Notes under the pieces: generated by a model
What the model saw: only the letters and a program-made list of their open reading frames with translations
Told to the model about the DNA's origin: nothing
The model's database searches: none
In this document: piece by piece, positions 43,370 through 55,955 of the stretch
How the letters are laid out: the number at the start of each line of letters is the position of its first letter
How positions within the stretch are numbered: the stretch's first letter is position 1
Assembly (NCBI GenBank): GCA_950022295.1
Contig: OX465600.1
Coordinates: forward strand, 292,313,782 to 292,377,781
Source: Bromus sterilis
Taxonomy: Eukaryota > Streptophyta > Magnoliopsida > Poales > Poaceae
Direction of reading: 5' to 3'
DNA: 64,000 nucleotides
Translations under genes and position numbers: made by a program

Positions 43370-46300
43370 ATGAGTATGTGATACTTATTCTGTTTTATGA
43401 AAACAGGACCTGCCGTTGCATGGACGGGAAGAGGTGAAATCAAGGATTGATGGATATCAAGTCAGTTGATGACCATCATGGATTCCACCGAGACATCTAT
43501 CATAGGAGATACTTAGAGTATTAGATAAATCTTATGTAATCATTATAGTATGAACACTTAGTTGTGTGTCTTGCATCTCGCGAGACAAAGTTATTCATGT
43601 AATGAGACAAGTCAGTTGTTCCATCTTTATGAATAAAAGTGTGCTTATACTTTGATTACGTCTTGATTTATGATATGATAGAAAGCATTTATAATACTAC
43701 CATTATTGTCAAGAAATATTCAATGTTTAATGATAAAGTTGTCTTGATTATAGCAAGTCAAATATTTGATTACATGAGGTGACTTCATAACTGATGAATT
43801 CATTAAATGTATGATCTATTAACTTGTGTGTTCATTATCGAATGAAAATCATAACTTGATTGCATGAGATGGATTAGATACACGATCTATGAACCTCTGC
43901 AATAAATATAATCATGACAAGGTTCTAGCAAGTAGAACTTGTGCCAATCATTATACATAAATGATGTACTGAATGGGCACGTGAGTTATCATTAAAGACT
44001 TCATATGATTAATTGAAAGTTGTATTCAATTGAGATCATAAAACTGAGATTCAGGAATCACAGTGAGAAGTGAGAATACAAGGATACATATCACTACGCT
44101 ACGATCCGAAGTGATAAGTATTGATATTGACATAATGGGAGACTTGTGGAAGTTGTACCACAAACTACGATGGAAGTTGAAAGTGCTAGACTACTTAAAC
44201 CATTCGTAGTCATACTAAACCATAGTATGGTCTAAAACGTTCTTTCCCCTAGCACTATAGTTATTGTCGAATAAGTTGTTTAATTCATTAAGTTAAAACA
44301 CCCACTTCATGAATAGGAAACCATCCTAATTCTAACGAGACATGATAGCTCCATAACTGATGGTGTTATAAGGTTTCTTAAAAGAAAGAATTTCTTTGTA
44401 ATAAAACTACGAGCAATTGAAATTACATATTCTCCCCGAATAGCAAAATTTGTGTTGCTTAATTGGTAATGCGAGAAGAAGTCTCTCGACACGGATCCAA
44501 TGGGAGATAATGGAAACTTTGACCGGGGTATTGGACCTTGCCTTCAGAATATCAGAGTATTGCAACGGAAGCATGTTCCGCTGTAATGACACTGCATAAG
44601 GAAGGATATGCCAAAGATGATTGATCTTGGTATATGAGTTGAAGCCATTGTTGAATTTAGAAGGTTGTCATGAATACGTTCTGTACAGAACAATAATCAT
44701 GAGTCTTCTTAATAAAACAATAGGGAATAATATTGCTTGAAGACACAAAGGAATGATGGTAGCCTAGAACACGAGGAGAAATGAAATAATATTGAGTTAC
44801 ATATAGGATGGCTCACGTCCTGTGAAATAAATCGGTTATTTCATATTCTCGACAAACTGGAGAGTTATTGAGATTAATGTAATGGGCATAAGGCATTATT
44901 TGGTTATGACCAAAGTTCAATGGTGATTGACTACGGAAACGTAGGAATGCTTTAATCAATAAAATATTTCATTTACACTACGATAGACCATAGCCTGAAA
45001 TTGCATCTCAGTCAAATTTGGGATTTGAAAGAGAATTGCAATGGGCATGACGAAGGTTACTTTGTTAAAAGGATGGACTATAGTACCTCAAGACAGGAAC
45101 CCTCAACCTTGATTTGATCAAGTGATTTTGTGATGACCAAAATATTGAGTGGGCCTGCAGTTTCATGAAACTGAGTGGGAGCTTTGAAGACTTCCCGGAG
45201 ACTTGGAATGCAGAGGGCATTTTCTGAGTGGGAGCTTTGGAAGTTTTGTCATTATGTGAGACATAGTGAACAATAAAATGACTTGATGAAAGCTGAACCA
45301 CAAATATATGAGTATATGATGGATATATTTGAGTGGGAGCATGATCATTGTCTCAAACATATATGCATTGATATGTGTGAAGAATGATCTCATATATATG
45401 GATATGCATTGATTGTGTATATAGAGAATCGTCTTATATACATATGTGCATTATGATATATATAGAGCATAAGGCAAATAAAATACAAGATTGCAAGAAA
45501 TCTTCTTTTATGTGAAATACCAACACATTACACGTTGAAATCTATATGAGTAGATTAAGATACGGATAATGAAACGAAGTGAAGGTTGGAATAATCTTCT
45601 AGACAAGAAACAGGTTCTTGTGGCTAGAAATTATATAATGGATGAAATCCAAATATCACAAGCAATGTCTTGATGGAAGAATAAAGATGCACCATGTACT
45701 GGACATGTGATCTTATATGTTCTTGACATATGATTCTACCATATAACATGCGTTGTGAATCCAACAACAGAATGACTCAAAAGTTCTTGGAAGAAGAACA
45801 GATCCCGATGTGCTTTAGGAGTAAAACACAGAATCTGAATAAAGTCCATGATTTCAGTATATGAGGAATACTGAGGACTGTACTCTAAAATATAGAGAGG
45901 ATAATAGACTTGAATGTAATGCAAGATTACAATTGCAAGCCATATATGGGTCTATATGGAATTAGAGACATCACCAAAGACATGAAAGAAACGTGAGCAA
46001 AATTCACGGCACTACAAACATAATACTACTTAAGAAAGTAGACGTATGGATAAAAGTTTAGCGTTAGAAGTATTGGACTTCTGGCTGAGTGTATTTCCCA
46101 GTATATATGACTAAGGATGAGTCTTCTAAAGACTGAACCAAGAGATCATTGGAGGATACTGTGAAATAATAGTCTCACTCTCCCGCGAAACTTATATCCA
46201 ACCATTATATGATAATGAGTGGTATGTCAAAAGAGTTTTTTTGACCTGTACCAGTTGCAAAGGAAACATACGAATCTGAATTGGTGCAGTTCGTTGACGA

Positions 46301-46391
46301 ACCCTCTTCCATGAGCATGCATGATCAATGAAACACTTATGTGATAAGATGGTTATGATCGGAAAAATGCGGCTAGATTATTAGCACTCTA
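43370..46391 (+). other. Non-coding internal region of element A
   Basis: About 3 kb without credible frames where pol would be expected. GAGTGGGAGC-type motifs occur at 45173, 45226 and 45331 (plus GAGTGGGCC at 45147), at a spacing near 52 bp or its multiple. The corresponding region of D has an expanded array. Confidence 0.75.
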
Positions 46392-46406
46392 GTGCAAGTG
46401 GGAGAC
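46392..46406 (+). other. Polypurine tract of element A
   Basis: GTGCAAGTGGGAGAC lies directly before the 3' LTR start. It is the standard BARE/Angela-type PPT. Confidence 0.88.
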
Positions 46407-47851
46407 TGTTGGATATATGCTCTAGAGGCAAATAATATATGATTATTCCAATATATCTAAGAAAGTTCATAACCAGTTTCATACCGTGCTAGAACTGTGT
46501 CAGTGAAACAATGATGCAGGTGTGGTATAGAAACCCCCAGAGTTCCTAGTTAGCCTCTACATCGATAACTAGTTCATGGTCAACATGATGGTCGTGGTTT
46601 CGCGATCATGGACAATTAAGTCTCTTGACTATGAGGTCACCTCACTGGTTAAGTGACGTGATGAACATTACCCAAAGTAAGCATTACAGCATGATCAAAT
46701 CTTATGAAGGTTCAGTGTTGTAATTATAGAACGTGGTAGACCGTTCCTTTGACCGTGAGTACGTGCATAATTACTATCTTCCCGGATGCTTTGACTTACA
46801 TCCCACCACCTGACTGAAATATGCGGGTCATAACGGTTGTATCTTAGGTATTCCGTGGGGATATGTTGAGGAGTATTGTTACAAGAGCGGGATTTGTCAA
46901 TCCATATAATGGATAGATACTCGGGGCCCACTCGGTGAGATTCCATCCATATAGCTGCGCAGCGTGTGACTAGGTCACGGGGATGAATATCACGGAAACG
47001 AGTGAATAAGGATTTGTTCGGAACAAGGTTGAACCAGACATAGGATGTCATTGATCGAATCTCGGAACAATCCAGTATCGCTGACAAAGGGAATGCTATA
47101 CGGCGTAAGGTCCAATCGGTGTTGATATCTGGAATGCACAGGGGTCATTATGGGCATCCAGGTCCCGCTGATGATCATTGACCATAGCCTCTGCGAGGTC
47201 ATGACTGGAGTGTTCTCGGACCGTAGGGTAACACACTTAAGGGCTCGATGAAATCAGAGACCTTTTCGGAACCATCGGAGAAACCAGAGAATAAAGGAAA
47301 CAATATCGGAGAAGTACCGTGTTGAACCGAAACAAGTTCGGAGTGAACCGGAAGGTGTTCCGGAGCACCGGGAGATGGAATATTATGTTTTAGTTATTAA
47401 TTAATTGAATTAATAATTAAAATCATTTTATTTCTAATTAATATGTGCTATGGGCCTTAGTGGAGAAAAAGGCCCATTAAGGGAATTAAAAGGGAAAAAA
47501 GAAAAAGAAAAAAGAGGGGGGAGGCGCCATGGGCCCTAGGGCCCATGAGGGGTGCGCCCCCTCCCCCCCTTGGCCGGCCAACCCCCCTTTAGCAAGGGAC
47601 TTTAGTCCCACATTGCTAAGGGAGGGGGGTTGACTCCCTCCCCTCTGCCTATATATAGATAGCCAGGGTGCACATATTTAATACACAGAAATTCGTGAGA
47701 AAATAAATATTACTCCGAATTGAGATCGGTTTTCTTCGGTCTTCTCCCCTCCCTTGTCTCTTTCACGGTGGACTCCCTAGTGTGAGTCTATAGTGGAATT
47801 GAGGCTTCTCTGCTAGAATCGGAGGCCGTCGTGCTGCTTTCTGTTACGGTA
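46407..47851 (+). repeat. 3' LTR of element A, internally deleted and truncated
   Basis: It matches 38143 onward with roughly 1% substitutions. It carries 30 bp absent from the 5' LTR (including the palindrome at 47528-47547). After GTCGTGCTG (about 47836) it lacks about 236 bp present in the 5' LTR (39541-39776). It ends at about 47851 in TTACGGTA, fused to the inverted BARE fragment. Confidence 0.88.
47528..47547. repeat. Perfect 20-bp palindrome in the 3' LTR of A
   Basis: CATGGGCCCTAGGGCCCATG. It is missing from the 5' LTR together with 10 further bases between GCGCC direct repeats. Confidence 0.9.
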
Positions 47852-48043
47852 TGTTATTAAACACACATGTATTAACGTTTCTGATTAATACAATTATAGC
47901 ATGGGAAATAAACATCTATTATAAATAAGGAATAAGATAATAACCATTTTATTATTTCCTCTCAGGCATATTCCCTCCAGTCTCCCACTTGCACTAGAGT
48001 TAATAATCTAGATTACATTGTGATGAATCTAACACCCATAGAG
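47852..48043 (-). mobile_element. Inverted fragment of a BARE/Angela-type Copia (end of internal region, PPT, LTR start)
   Basis: On the minus strand it reads TTAGATTCATCACAATGTAA, then CTCTAGTGCAAGTGGGAGAC, then an LTR start GAGGGAATATGCCTGAGAGG. Element C interrupts its internal part at 48044 and it is fused to element A at about 47851. Confidence 0.8.
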
Positions 48044-50108
48044 TGTTGGAAATATGCCCTAGAGGCAATAATAAAATGTTATTATATATATTTCCACGTT
48101 TGTAATTAATGTTTTATTCTGTGCTATAATTGCAATGACCCTGACTATGAGATTCAGAAGAAAACTCACTTGCATGTGTGGAAATGTAAACACCAGGAGT
48201 TCCTGGTTTAGCCTCTAAGACCAGCTCATGTGCTAACTGATGATTACGTTTTCGTAATTATGGACATTGTTCTTGTAACAAGGATGTCAGTAGCAATGGG
48301 AACATATTGTTTGCAGAACAATGATGTTGAACCGACCCCAGTATTGAATGATATACTTAGAGATCACATCGTAACAACGTTATAATTCATATCATGAAAT
48401 GTTATCATATACGTAATTCCTTAGACCATGAGAGTATCAAGTTGCTTCACACAGGAAGATGTGCTTTGGTTCTTAGATGAATCTTCCCGTTACTGGGAAG
48501 TAGTAAAATAAGTTCTGGGTACATTGGATAGTGTGTCTAGTAACTTTGATAGTTCAAGATTGGGTTTTGCTCCTTCACGATGAAGAAGATATTCACTTCG
48601 GGCCCACTCGGTATGACGGTATCCATTATAGTCTGGCCAGACGCATTGTGATTTAGTCACGGGGATACCGGAATACGATAACGAGAAAAAGGGACAAACG
48701 AGGAAAGAGGATAACGAGTGTCTTGTGTTCAAGAAGTTGTTACACATGGGTGCCAAACTTCTCTCCTCTGACTTTGTCATATATCGCGAAGCAAAGGGAA
48801 TGGTACATGGCTAACATAAAGGTTCACTCGAAGTTTATTCATGTATGTGCGGGAGTCAACATGGGTGTCAATGGCTCCGCTGTTGATTATTGGCTATTGA
48901 CAAAAGGATGTTGACCTGTGTCCGGAAAATGTTCTGAGTCATGACCGCATTATGCCGAACCTATTGGGTCACACACTTAACGAGTAGTAATCTGTTAGAG
49001 AACTAGGAGATGAAAAGAGAAAGGGTACCGGAATTGTTTCGGGTGGAACCGGAAGTGTTTCCGGGTAGCACTAGAAGTGTTCTAGGTTGTGCCGAATGGT
49101 TTCAGAATATTTGTGAACGGTCTCGGATGATTTCGGAACATTCAAGAAGAGTCTTGAAGTGGTAACAAGACATCCGTGATAGTCTCGGAAGATTTTGCAA
49201 CATTCGGTAATAGTTGTGGAAAGGTTACGAAACATCGGGAAATTGTCCCGGGAGGTCCAAAAATGTTCTGGGAGGTTCTGGGAGGTTCTCGGGAGCTTAT
49301 GGAAGTATCTGGAGGGTTATGGAACTCTCCAAGACGCGGAAACTGAAGCTAGGCCAAGTAGGAAGGTCCACAAGGCCGTAGGTCGGTGGGAAATAGACTT
49401 TCCTTGGGGGCCAGGGCAAAACGCCAGGGTCCCTGGCGTTTCCCCCTAGACGCCGTAGTCCGCGGCGTTTCTTACTGGAATCCATCTTGGACTCCTCCTG
49501 GTGGCCAAAACCGACTTTGGGGAGAACCCTCGCCCAAGTTGCGACCCCAGGCTTCCACCTATATATTCGGGGGCAGGGGTAGCCCCAAAGACACACCAGA
49601 AAAGACCCAAGGCTGCCCCAGCTAAATCCCACGCGCCTCTAATTCTCTTCGGTCTAGATCGTTCTAGTCAGGACGCCGCTAGGCTCTTCTCCCTCTAGTT
49701 TCTCTCGGTGGCGTTCTTCTCTGGACGGCAGATCGCTGCTGGATTGCTACATCGGGATGTGTGGATACCGGTAGAGAGATCATACCTTTGATCCTTCTTC
49801 GAGGTCCTTCTTCTTTGAGGTCCTTCTTCTTCCTCGGAGATCATGTTCGAGGGACTTGTTTGTGGGACTTGATCGGGACAAATCGCGCAACGGATCGTGG
49901 AACGGTACGCGGGATCGATATCCTCGCGGTTGGGAGGTCATTGAAATTCCTAGTTGCGGGGATCTGCACCAACGGTCTTCACCAACTCTACTTCCGCTAC
50001 ATCGGTTGGTGAGCCATGACCTAAAACCTTGTATGCAATCTTCATAGATGATCTTGGGTGATTGCTACGTAGGCCGAATTTTTTTGTTTTCTACTACGTT
50101 TCCCAATA
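48044..50108 (+). repeat. 5' LTR of Copia element C (BARE/Angela type, 2065 bp)
   Basis: It starts TGTTGGAAATATGCCCTAGA and ends TTTCCCAATA (a mutated CCCAACA) directly before the PBS. The dyad CCGGAAGTGTTTCCGG is at 49050-49065, within a block of degenerate CCGG/TTCCGG repeats (49020-49320). TATA box CTATATATT at about 49559. Confidence 0.9.
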
Positions 50109-50109
50109 G

Positions 50110-50121
50110 TGGTATCAGAGC
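50110..50121 (+). other. Primer-binding site of element C (iMet)
   Basis: TGGTATCAGAGC, 1 nt after the LTR. Confidence 0.92.
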
Positions 50122-51474
50122 GATCCTTGAGTAGTTGCATGTTTAGGTCTAGATCATATGTGTGATATGAGGCATTGATTTTCTTGTTGCTTCCCTGTCA
50201 TGTGATTTTTTCTATGCTTGATGGCAAGTTGAGGTTTTGCTACAAGGATTGAGTTTTCCATCGATCCCTCTATGCTACTTTCAGTATGCTGGTTGCCTTG
50301 ATCATGGTCTACATCAAACTCCTTGGATCTCATCTTAATCTCACAATAGAAGATTTAACATGGAGGGGCTTGTGGATTTTATGAACTCAAATCCACACGG
50401 GGGTCACGCGTTGAACAAAGTTTGGCTTGTGGCATTAGTTGCTACACGCACCCCGAACGTTAAAGCAGCAACAATGAAGTATCGTGTTTGGTTTGTATAG
50501 GGAACAACGTTTGCATGTAACCTGCTAATCAACCACGATAAAAGTTGCAACAACCCGTGTAGATGGCGATCTAACTCGTTTTTGCAGAGTATGCATGTGA
50601 TGTGGTATAGCCTTCAAGATTTGCAATGTGTTTGTATGAGATGCTATATGTTATGTAATATTTATTCGCGACCTGCGTGTCGTGGTACGTCATGATGACT
50701 GGAGTCATATGATTGTCACTTAATTATGGCATGCGTGCCAGAACTATTTATTAGCTCGAGGCAAAGCAATAGATAGATGCAAGGTGATGATCTACGATGC
50801 GGAGGTGGACCCCGACGCACATGCCGAAAGCCGTGGTGTTGGTCCCGGCGCCAAGGAGAAAGTTGGTGGAGACGGTGACTTCTACCACGACGACGTGAAG
50901 ACAACAAAGACTTCACGAAGCAAAGGGCTATACTATATCACATAATTTTATGAACTGCCTGTGATGTTTATCCCTTTGATGCACCCTTGTTTGATGTGCG
51001 GTAGTCGTATTTTATTAGGGTGATCTCTTGCAAAACAATATCAAGTTGATAGTGTTCTTCCAACTGTAGCACCGTCTATACTATGTTTCACATCGGAGCA
51101 GGTCATGTCACATGGGTGCACACGGTGTGACGCATAAAAGGCGGGTGTGTTAAGAACACATTGCAATTACACTTGGTTGTCTTGACGGTTTGGATAAAAG
51201 TTTGCTACCGGAACATGCCCATCGAAAGATGAACAAGAATCACCTTTGGCGTGATTGGCAAATTGGCCTACCGGTCCAGTCTAAGTCATCAGTGATGTCA
51301 CATCAATAGCGGACGATTGGGTCGGATCTTGAATCACTCCAGCATCAATTACGAGAGATATTGATCTGAGTGGGAGCGCACTAAGTAATTAAATTGATTA
51401 ATCACAAGTGCAACTTAATTATGAACAAAGTCTTAGTATTTGCATTATCGTTGTAGAATAATGGCTTGCGTTAC
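50122..51474 (+). other. Leader / internal start of element C, non-coding
   Basis: No intact gag frame is visible. Short hairpins lie at 50669-50682 (CGAC/GTCG), 50695-50708 (ATGAC-TGGA-GTCAT) and 50727-50740 (TGGCA-TGCG-TGCCA). One GAGTGGGAGC is at about 51369. Element E interrupts it at 51475 after GTTAC. Confidence 0.7.
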
Positions 51475-53118
51475 TGATGTGCAAGGTGATGATAGTGATT
51501 TCTCGCCCTTCATTGGTAAACCCCAAGTGGAAGGTGTGACGTAGCACAGAAGCAAATTTCCCTCAGTAAAGATACCAAGGTTTGTCTCTAGTAGGACTCC
51601 GGAGATGATAAGTAGGTGTTAGCGGCGCAACTGACGCGGACCTGCACACAGACACAAATAACTTTGTTCCCAATTAAGTTCAGAGAGGTTGTCAAGCTCT
51701 CCGGTCTTGTTGTTTACAAAGGATCAAACACAAGGGATAATGATAGCAACTGAAAGTAAAAGCAGAAAAGTAATTGAGCGTGGAAACAGTAATGAGGATA
51801 TGGACCGGGATACGTGATGTTCACTAGTGATGTCTCTCTCCCAAAAGACGATAAAACTGCTATGCGAGGTGAACAAATTAAAGATGGGCAATTGACAGGA
51901 TTATAAACACACCGCAATGCTAACTATGCTACAAAAGAAAGGAAGAGGCTCAAAAGCATGGGCAGAACGCCAAAATAAGTAGACCGAAATCCAACTGCAT
52001 CTACTACTAATCATCCACCTTGAGATATCTATCCAGAACATCTCGCTGGTATTAAGTTGCGAGCCCCACCCAAAGTGTAAACCCAAAGCAACAGACAACT
52101 GCATTAAAAAGCACTTTGCGTAAAGTAAACAATCCTTGTAACCGCGGTTACAAGCACCGTTGTTTTCCCCCTTGTGGCAACAACACATCCCCTAGACTCA
52201 TGTTTCTGTCACTCAAGCGTGTCATGGGGGGGGGGCATGAACCCACAATCGAGCATAACGTTCCCTCTTGGGGTTACTACCTACTACTTGGCCAAAGCAA
52301 TAAACAGCAACGGAGAACATGCAAGAATTACTTAAGAAAAAAAATATAAGAGATAATAACCAAATATATTACTCAATCACAATCTGAACATAATCTCATA
52401 ATCCATTAGATCCCATCAAACTCAGCATAGCAACAGCAGAAAGATTACAAAAGTGCCTCGATCATGTAGGGAAGCTCACGAGGTCTAAACCATGAAGAAC
52501 AAAGAGGGGAGGAGAACATCACATAGCTACTGATCACGGACCCATGGTCCAAAGGAAACTACTCACGAGACATCCGGGAAGCATCCATGGTGGAGAGGAG
52601 ACTCCCGGAGGTCGGCCCTCCCTCCGGCAGGTTGCCGGGAAGAGGTCTGCTGGTGCTCCCAATCTCGGAAGCGCGACGACGGCGGAATAGATGCGAGATT
52701 GCGAAAAAGGGTTCTGTCCTCGAGGGTTTCTCGTCACGGAGAATATATAGGCGAAGGGGGGCAGCCAGGGGGGCCACCAGGGGTCCAGGCGCCCCCCTGG
52801 CGCGGCCAGCCCCTGGGGCGCGCCACCAGGGCGCCTGGGCCCCTGGTGGTGTCCCTCTGGCCCCACTCAGGTTCTTCCGGAAGGTTCCTCTGCGCTGATT
52901 TTTATCTGATTTTTCCCGATTTTGGGGAGCACTTTTTATATGGGGGAAAACTGAAATAGAAGAACAGCAGAAAACAGGAATTGGCACTGTGGTGCACTGA
53001 GTTAATAGGTTAGTCCAAATATGATCAAAAGTGTATGAAAGTGTATCTAGATCATAGTAATATCACACAAAACATGCATGGAGCAAGCAGAAATTATAGA
53101 TACGTTTTGGACGTATCA
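51475..53118 (-). repeat. 3' LTR of element E (1644 bp)
   Basis: On the minus strand it starts TGATACGTCCAAAACGTATC and ends CCTTGCACATCA. It is homologous to the solo LTR at 14012-15640. TATA (CTATATATTC, complement of about 52740-52750) lies next to a GC-rich inverted repeat at 52774-52849. Confidence 0.92.
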
Positions 53119-53132
53119 ACATCCCCAAGCTT
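53119..53132 (-). other. Polypurine tract of element E
   Basis: On the minus strand, AAGCTTGGGGATGT directly precedes the LTR start TGATACGTCC. Confidence 0.85.
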
Positions 53133-55955
53133 AATTCCTGCTCGTCCTCGAGTAGGTAAATGATAACAGCATAATTTCTGTGGTGACATGCTAGCAACCA
53201 TATAAGAACTTTGAAAAGTAAAGCAATCAAGGTTAGATATTCAATTCAAGTCATAACATGCAAGAGTTTATATTAGTATTGAAACAAGCAACAAAAGAAC
53301 ATTAGGTGCAAGAGCTCTCGCCTTCCGTGACTCGAATGTCTCCAAATGGTGTTTGCGTGCAAGAAGGGGGATAGGGAATACGAGAAAAATATTTATTTGT
53401 TGAGAACTCAATCTACTAAAGTTTCACACTTGGTCTTTTTCTGGAACCTTATCTTGACTCGTCCCCAGACCACTAGCCAGGTACAAATCAATTTGATCCA
53501 CTCCTTTTTCAATATTTTGAGCACTCATTCAATGGATGAGCGTAAGCACAAGAGTTGACACTTAGGATGGCAAAGAGAGAAGTACGGAGGACGAGGAAGA
53601 CAAAAAAGTATGAGACAGGCTCACATCAATGAGGACAATCATAGGCAAGAGATGCCAAATGATAGATATGATGTGAGGAGTAGGGATTGCCATGCAACGG
53701 ATGCACATATGAGCTAGGAAGCTCTCCAATGGAACTAGTGGGGGTGCATCTAACTTGCTCGCTCATGAAGACCTAGAGCTCGTTTGAGGAGGCTCATCCT
53801 TGGAATATGCAAGCCAAGTTCTGTAGTGTGAAGGTCCCCACATAGCTATATGCATAATGATCATCTCTATGGAGTACAAGGATATAGAGGGAGTACTAGT
53901 GTGGATCTCTCAAAAGGATAGTAGTGTTGCCCCTTTCTCTCTTTTTATTTCTTTTTTTTCTTTTTTCTATTCTTTTGTATTTTTTTGTGGCCTCAATGGC
54001 TCTTTCTATTTAACTCTCATTTGTCCTCTTTGGGATCTTTTATTGTGTCCACTTTGGGATCTTTTCCTCACTTAAGGGCAACACTCTATTTTACAAGAAG
54101 GTAAAGGAGATCTTTCACACTTTACAAGGTACTCGAAATCATAAAGAATATGTAGCTATCATGATGTATGCAATGTATGTCGCTGCCAGTGTAGCAGGAA
54201 CATGTATGACATGAAGATCAAGTCATGAAGAGGTGGATGTTGCATGGCAATATATCTCGGAAAGGCTATGGAAATGCCTTGATAGGTAGGTATGGTGGCT
54301 GTTTTGAGGAAAGATATAAGGAGGCTTATGATGACAGAGCGTATCATGCCAAGGGTTTGGATGTACCGGCGAAGGTGGACACCAACTCTCGGAGTGAGAA
54401 GAAGGCAATGCACGGCACGGGAGAGGCTAGCAAAATATGGGAAGATGGAAGTGTCAACTTTCAATACTTACATTAGTCCGAAGAACTCATGCACTTATTA
54501 TCGGTAACTCTCAATCTAATAAGGAGGTTCACAAAGAGACAAGTACCCCGAGGAGGAGTGTATGGGGGTTTGGTTATCCTTGCGCATCCTCGACTCATGG
54601 TACGTGAGTGCACTCTAATATTCGATCCCTCCAAAGATTAGTGATCCATCTAGTAGCTAGAGTTCTCAACTAGTTTTGTAGGTTTTTAAAATAAACACGG
54701 ATTGCCCAAAATATGACACCTATCACTAATAGGCTAAAGCTCTTGACACCAAAAGTGCAGACATTACTCACATCAATACTTCAAAACCATTGCAAGTTAC
54801 TACTAGAATTAAATAGCAACCTCAATTACCTACTTTCAAGACAAGACACTACTCAGTGCAACAACCAACTCTCTTTAACAAGATAAACATGAAAACTAAA
54901 AAGAGTTCCAGCAACAAACTAAACAAAAGCCAAGGCTCTTGCAAAAGACAAACTAAGACTAAAACTAAACATGACAGCAGCTACGAAAAGATAAAGAACA
55001 CACAACAGCAAAAAGATAAGCAGAAAAATCCTATGATGTGTTCTAGATTGGAGTGGAGCGTGTTTCTCTCCCACACAAAGTAAGATGGGGTCTAACTTGT
55101 TATGACCAGCAAGAAAAACTAAAGAAAACTAAAAATAAAACCTAAGAGCAAGACGCTCCAAGCATAGCACATAACGCATGAAGTGATAAAAATATAGTGA
55201 GATGAAGGACGAACTGATGATTGTTGATGGAGAAGGGGATGCACGGGGGCATCCCCAAGCTTAGACGCTTGAGTCTCCTTGAATATTTATTGGGGATGCA
55301 TGGGGGCATCCCCAAGCTTGAGCGCTTGACACTCCTGGATCTTCTTTCATCATCTTCCATCACACACTTGAAAACTCCCTTCATACATAACTCATCATAA
55401 GCTGATTCGAGAGGTTAGTACCCTTAATAAAATAAATTTTCCCCACTGGATATAAAGATATTCTTGAATATCTACTGTTTCTCAAGAGTTCCAAAAGGTT
55501 TTTTCAAAGAAAAAGCAAGCTTAAGATTTGCAAAAGTGAAGAGAGGCAAAACGTGGCAGAATCTGTGAAAAACAGAACAACAGGTAGTAGAGAATTTTTT
55601 CGGGGCACTTCTGCAACTCAAATAAAAAAACTCAGAACATACGAAAGTTTCACAATTGTATAGAGCATGATGTCAAAAAAAATCAGTTCAAAAAGTTGTT
55701 CTGGTGATTTTATTCGAATTTTTCTGTCAAGGGACAGAATCTGTTTTCTGGACAGCATGTCACAACTTTTGCTTCCCTTATCATAAGAGGCTATAACTTG
55801 GCACAAAGCTGAAAAATAAAGATACAATGATGTTGCTACAGTAGTAACAAACATCAAGACACAACAAAAGCAAAAATAAACCTAAATCGTTGTGGGCTGC
55901 CTCCCAAAAGCGCTTTCTTTTATGCCTTTAAGCTAGGCATGATGCAAAAGAAGAA
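53133..55955 (-). other. Non-coding internal region of element E
   Basis: There is no pol coding. The part 54199-55306 recurs at 12043-13159. It includes two tandem motifs GGGGATGC...GCATCCCCAAGCTT (about 55238-55262 and 55291-55315), which look like extra polypurine tracts on the minus strand. The short frames are not conserved protein. Confidence 0.75.

Larger units (their letters stand above)
38143..47851 (+). mobile_element. Copia element A (BARE-related, gag only, 3' LTR truncated)
   Basis: It has a 5' LTR 38143-39865, PBS, a structured leader, a gag split by solo LTR B, about 3 kb of non-coding internal DNA, a PPT and a 3' LTR from 46407 that lacks its end. No RT or integrase coding remains, so it would depend on an autonomous relative. 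Nonautonomous status is inferred from the missing pol. Confidence 0.88.
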
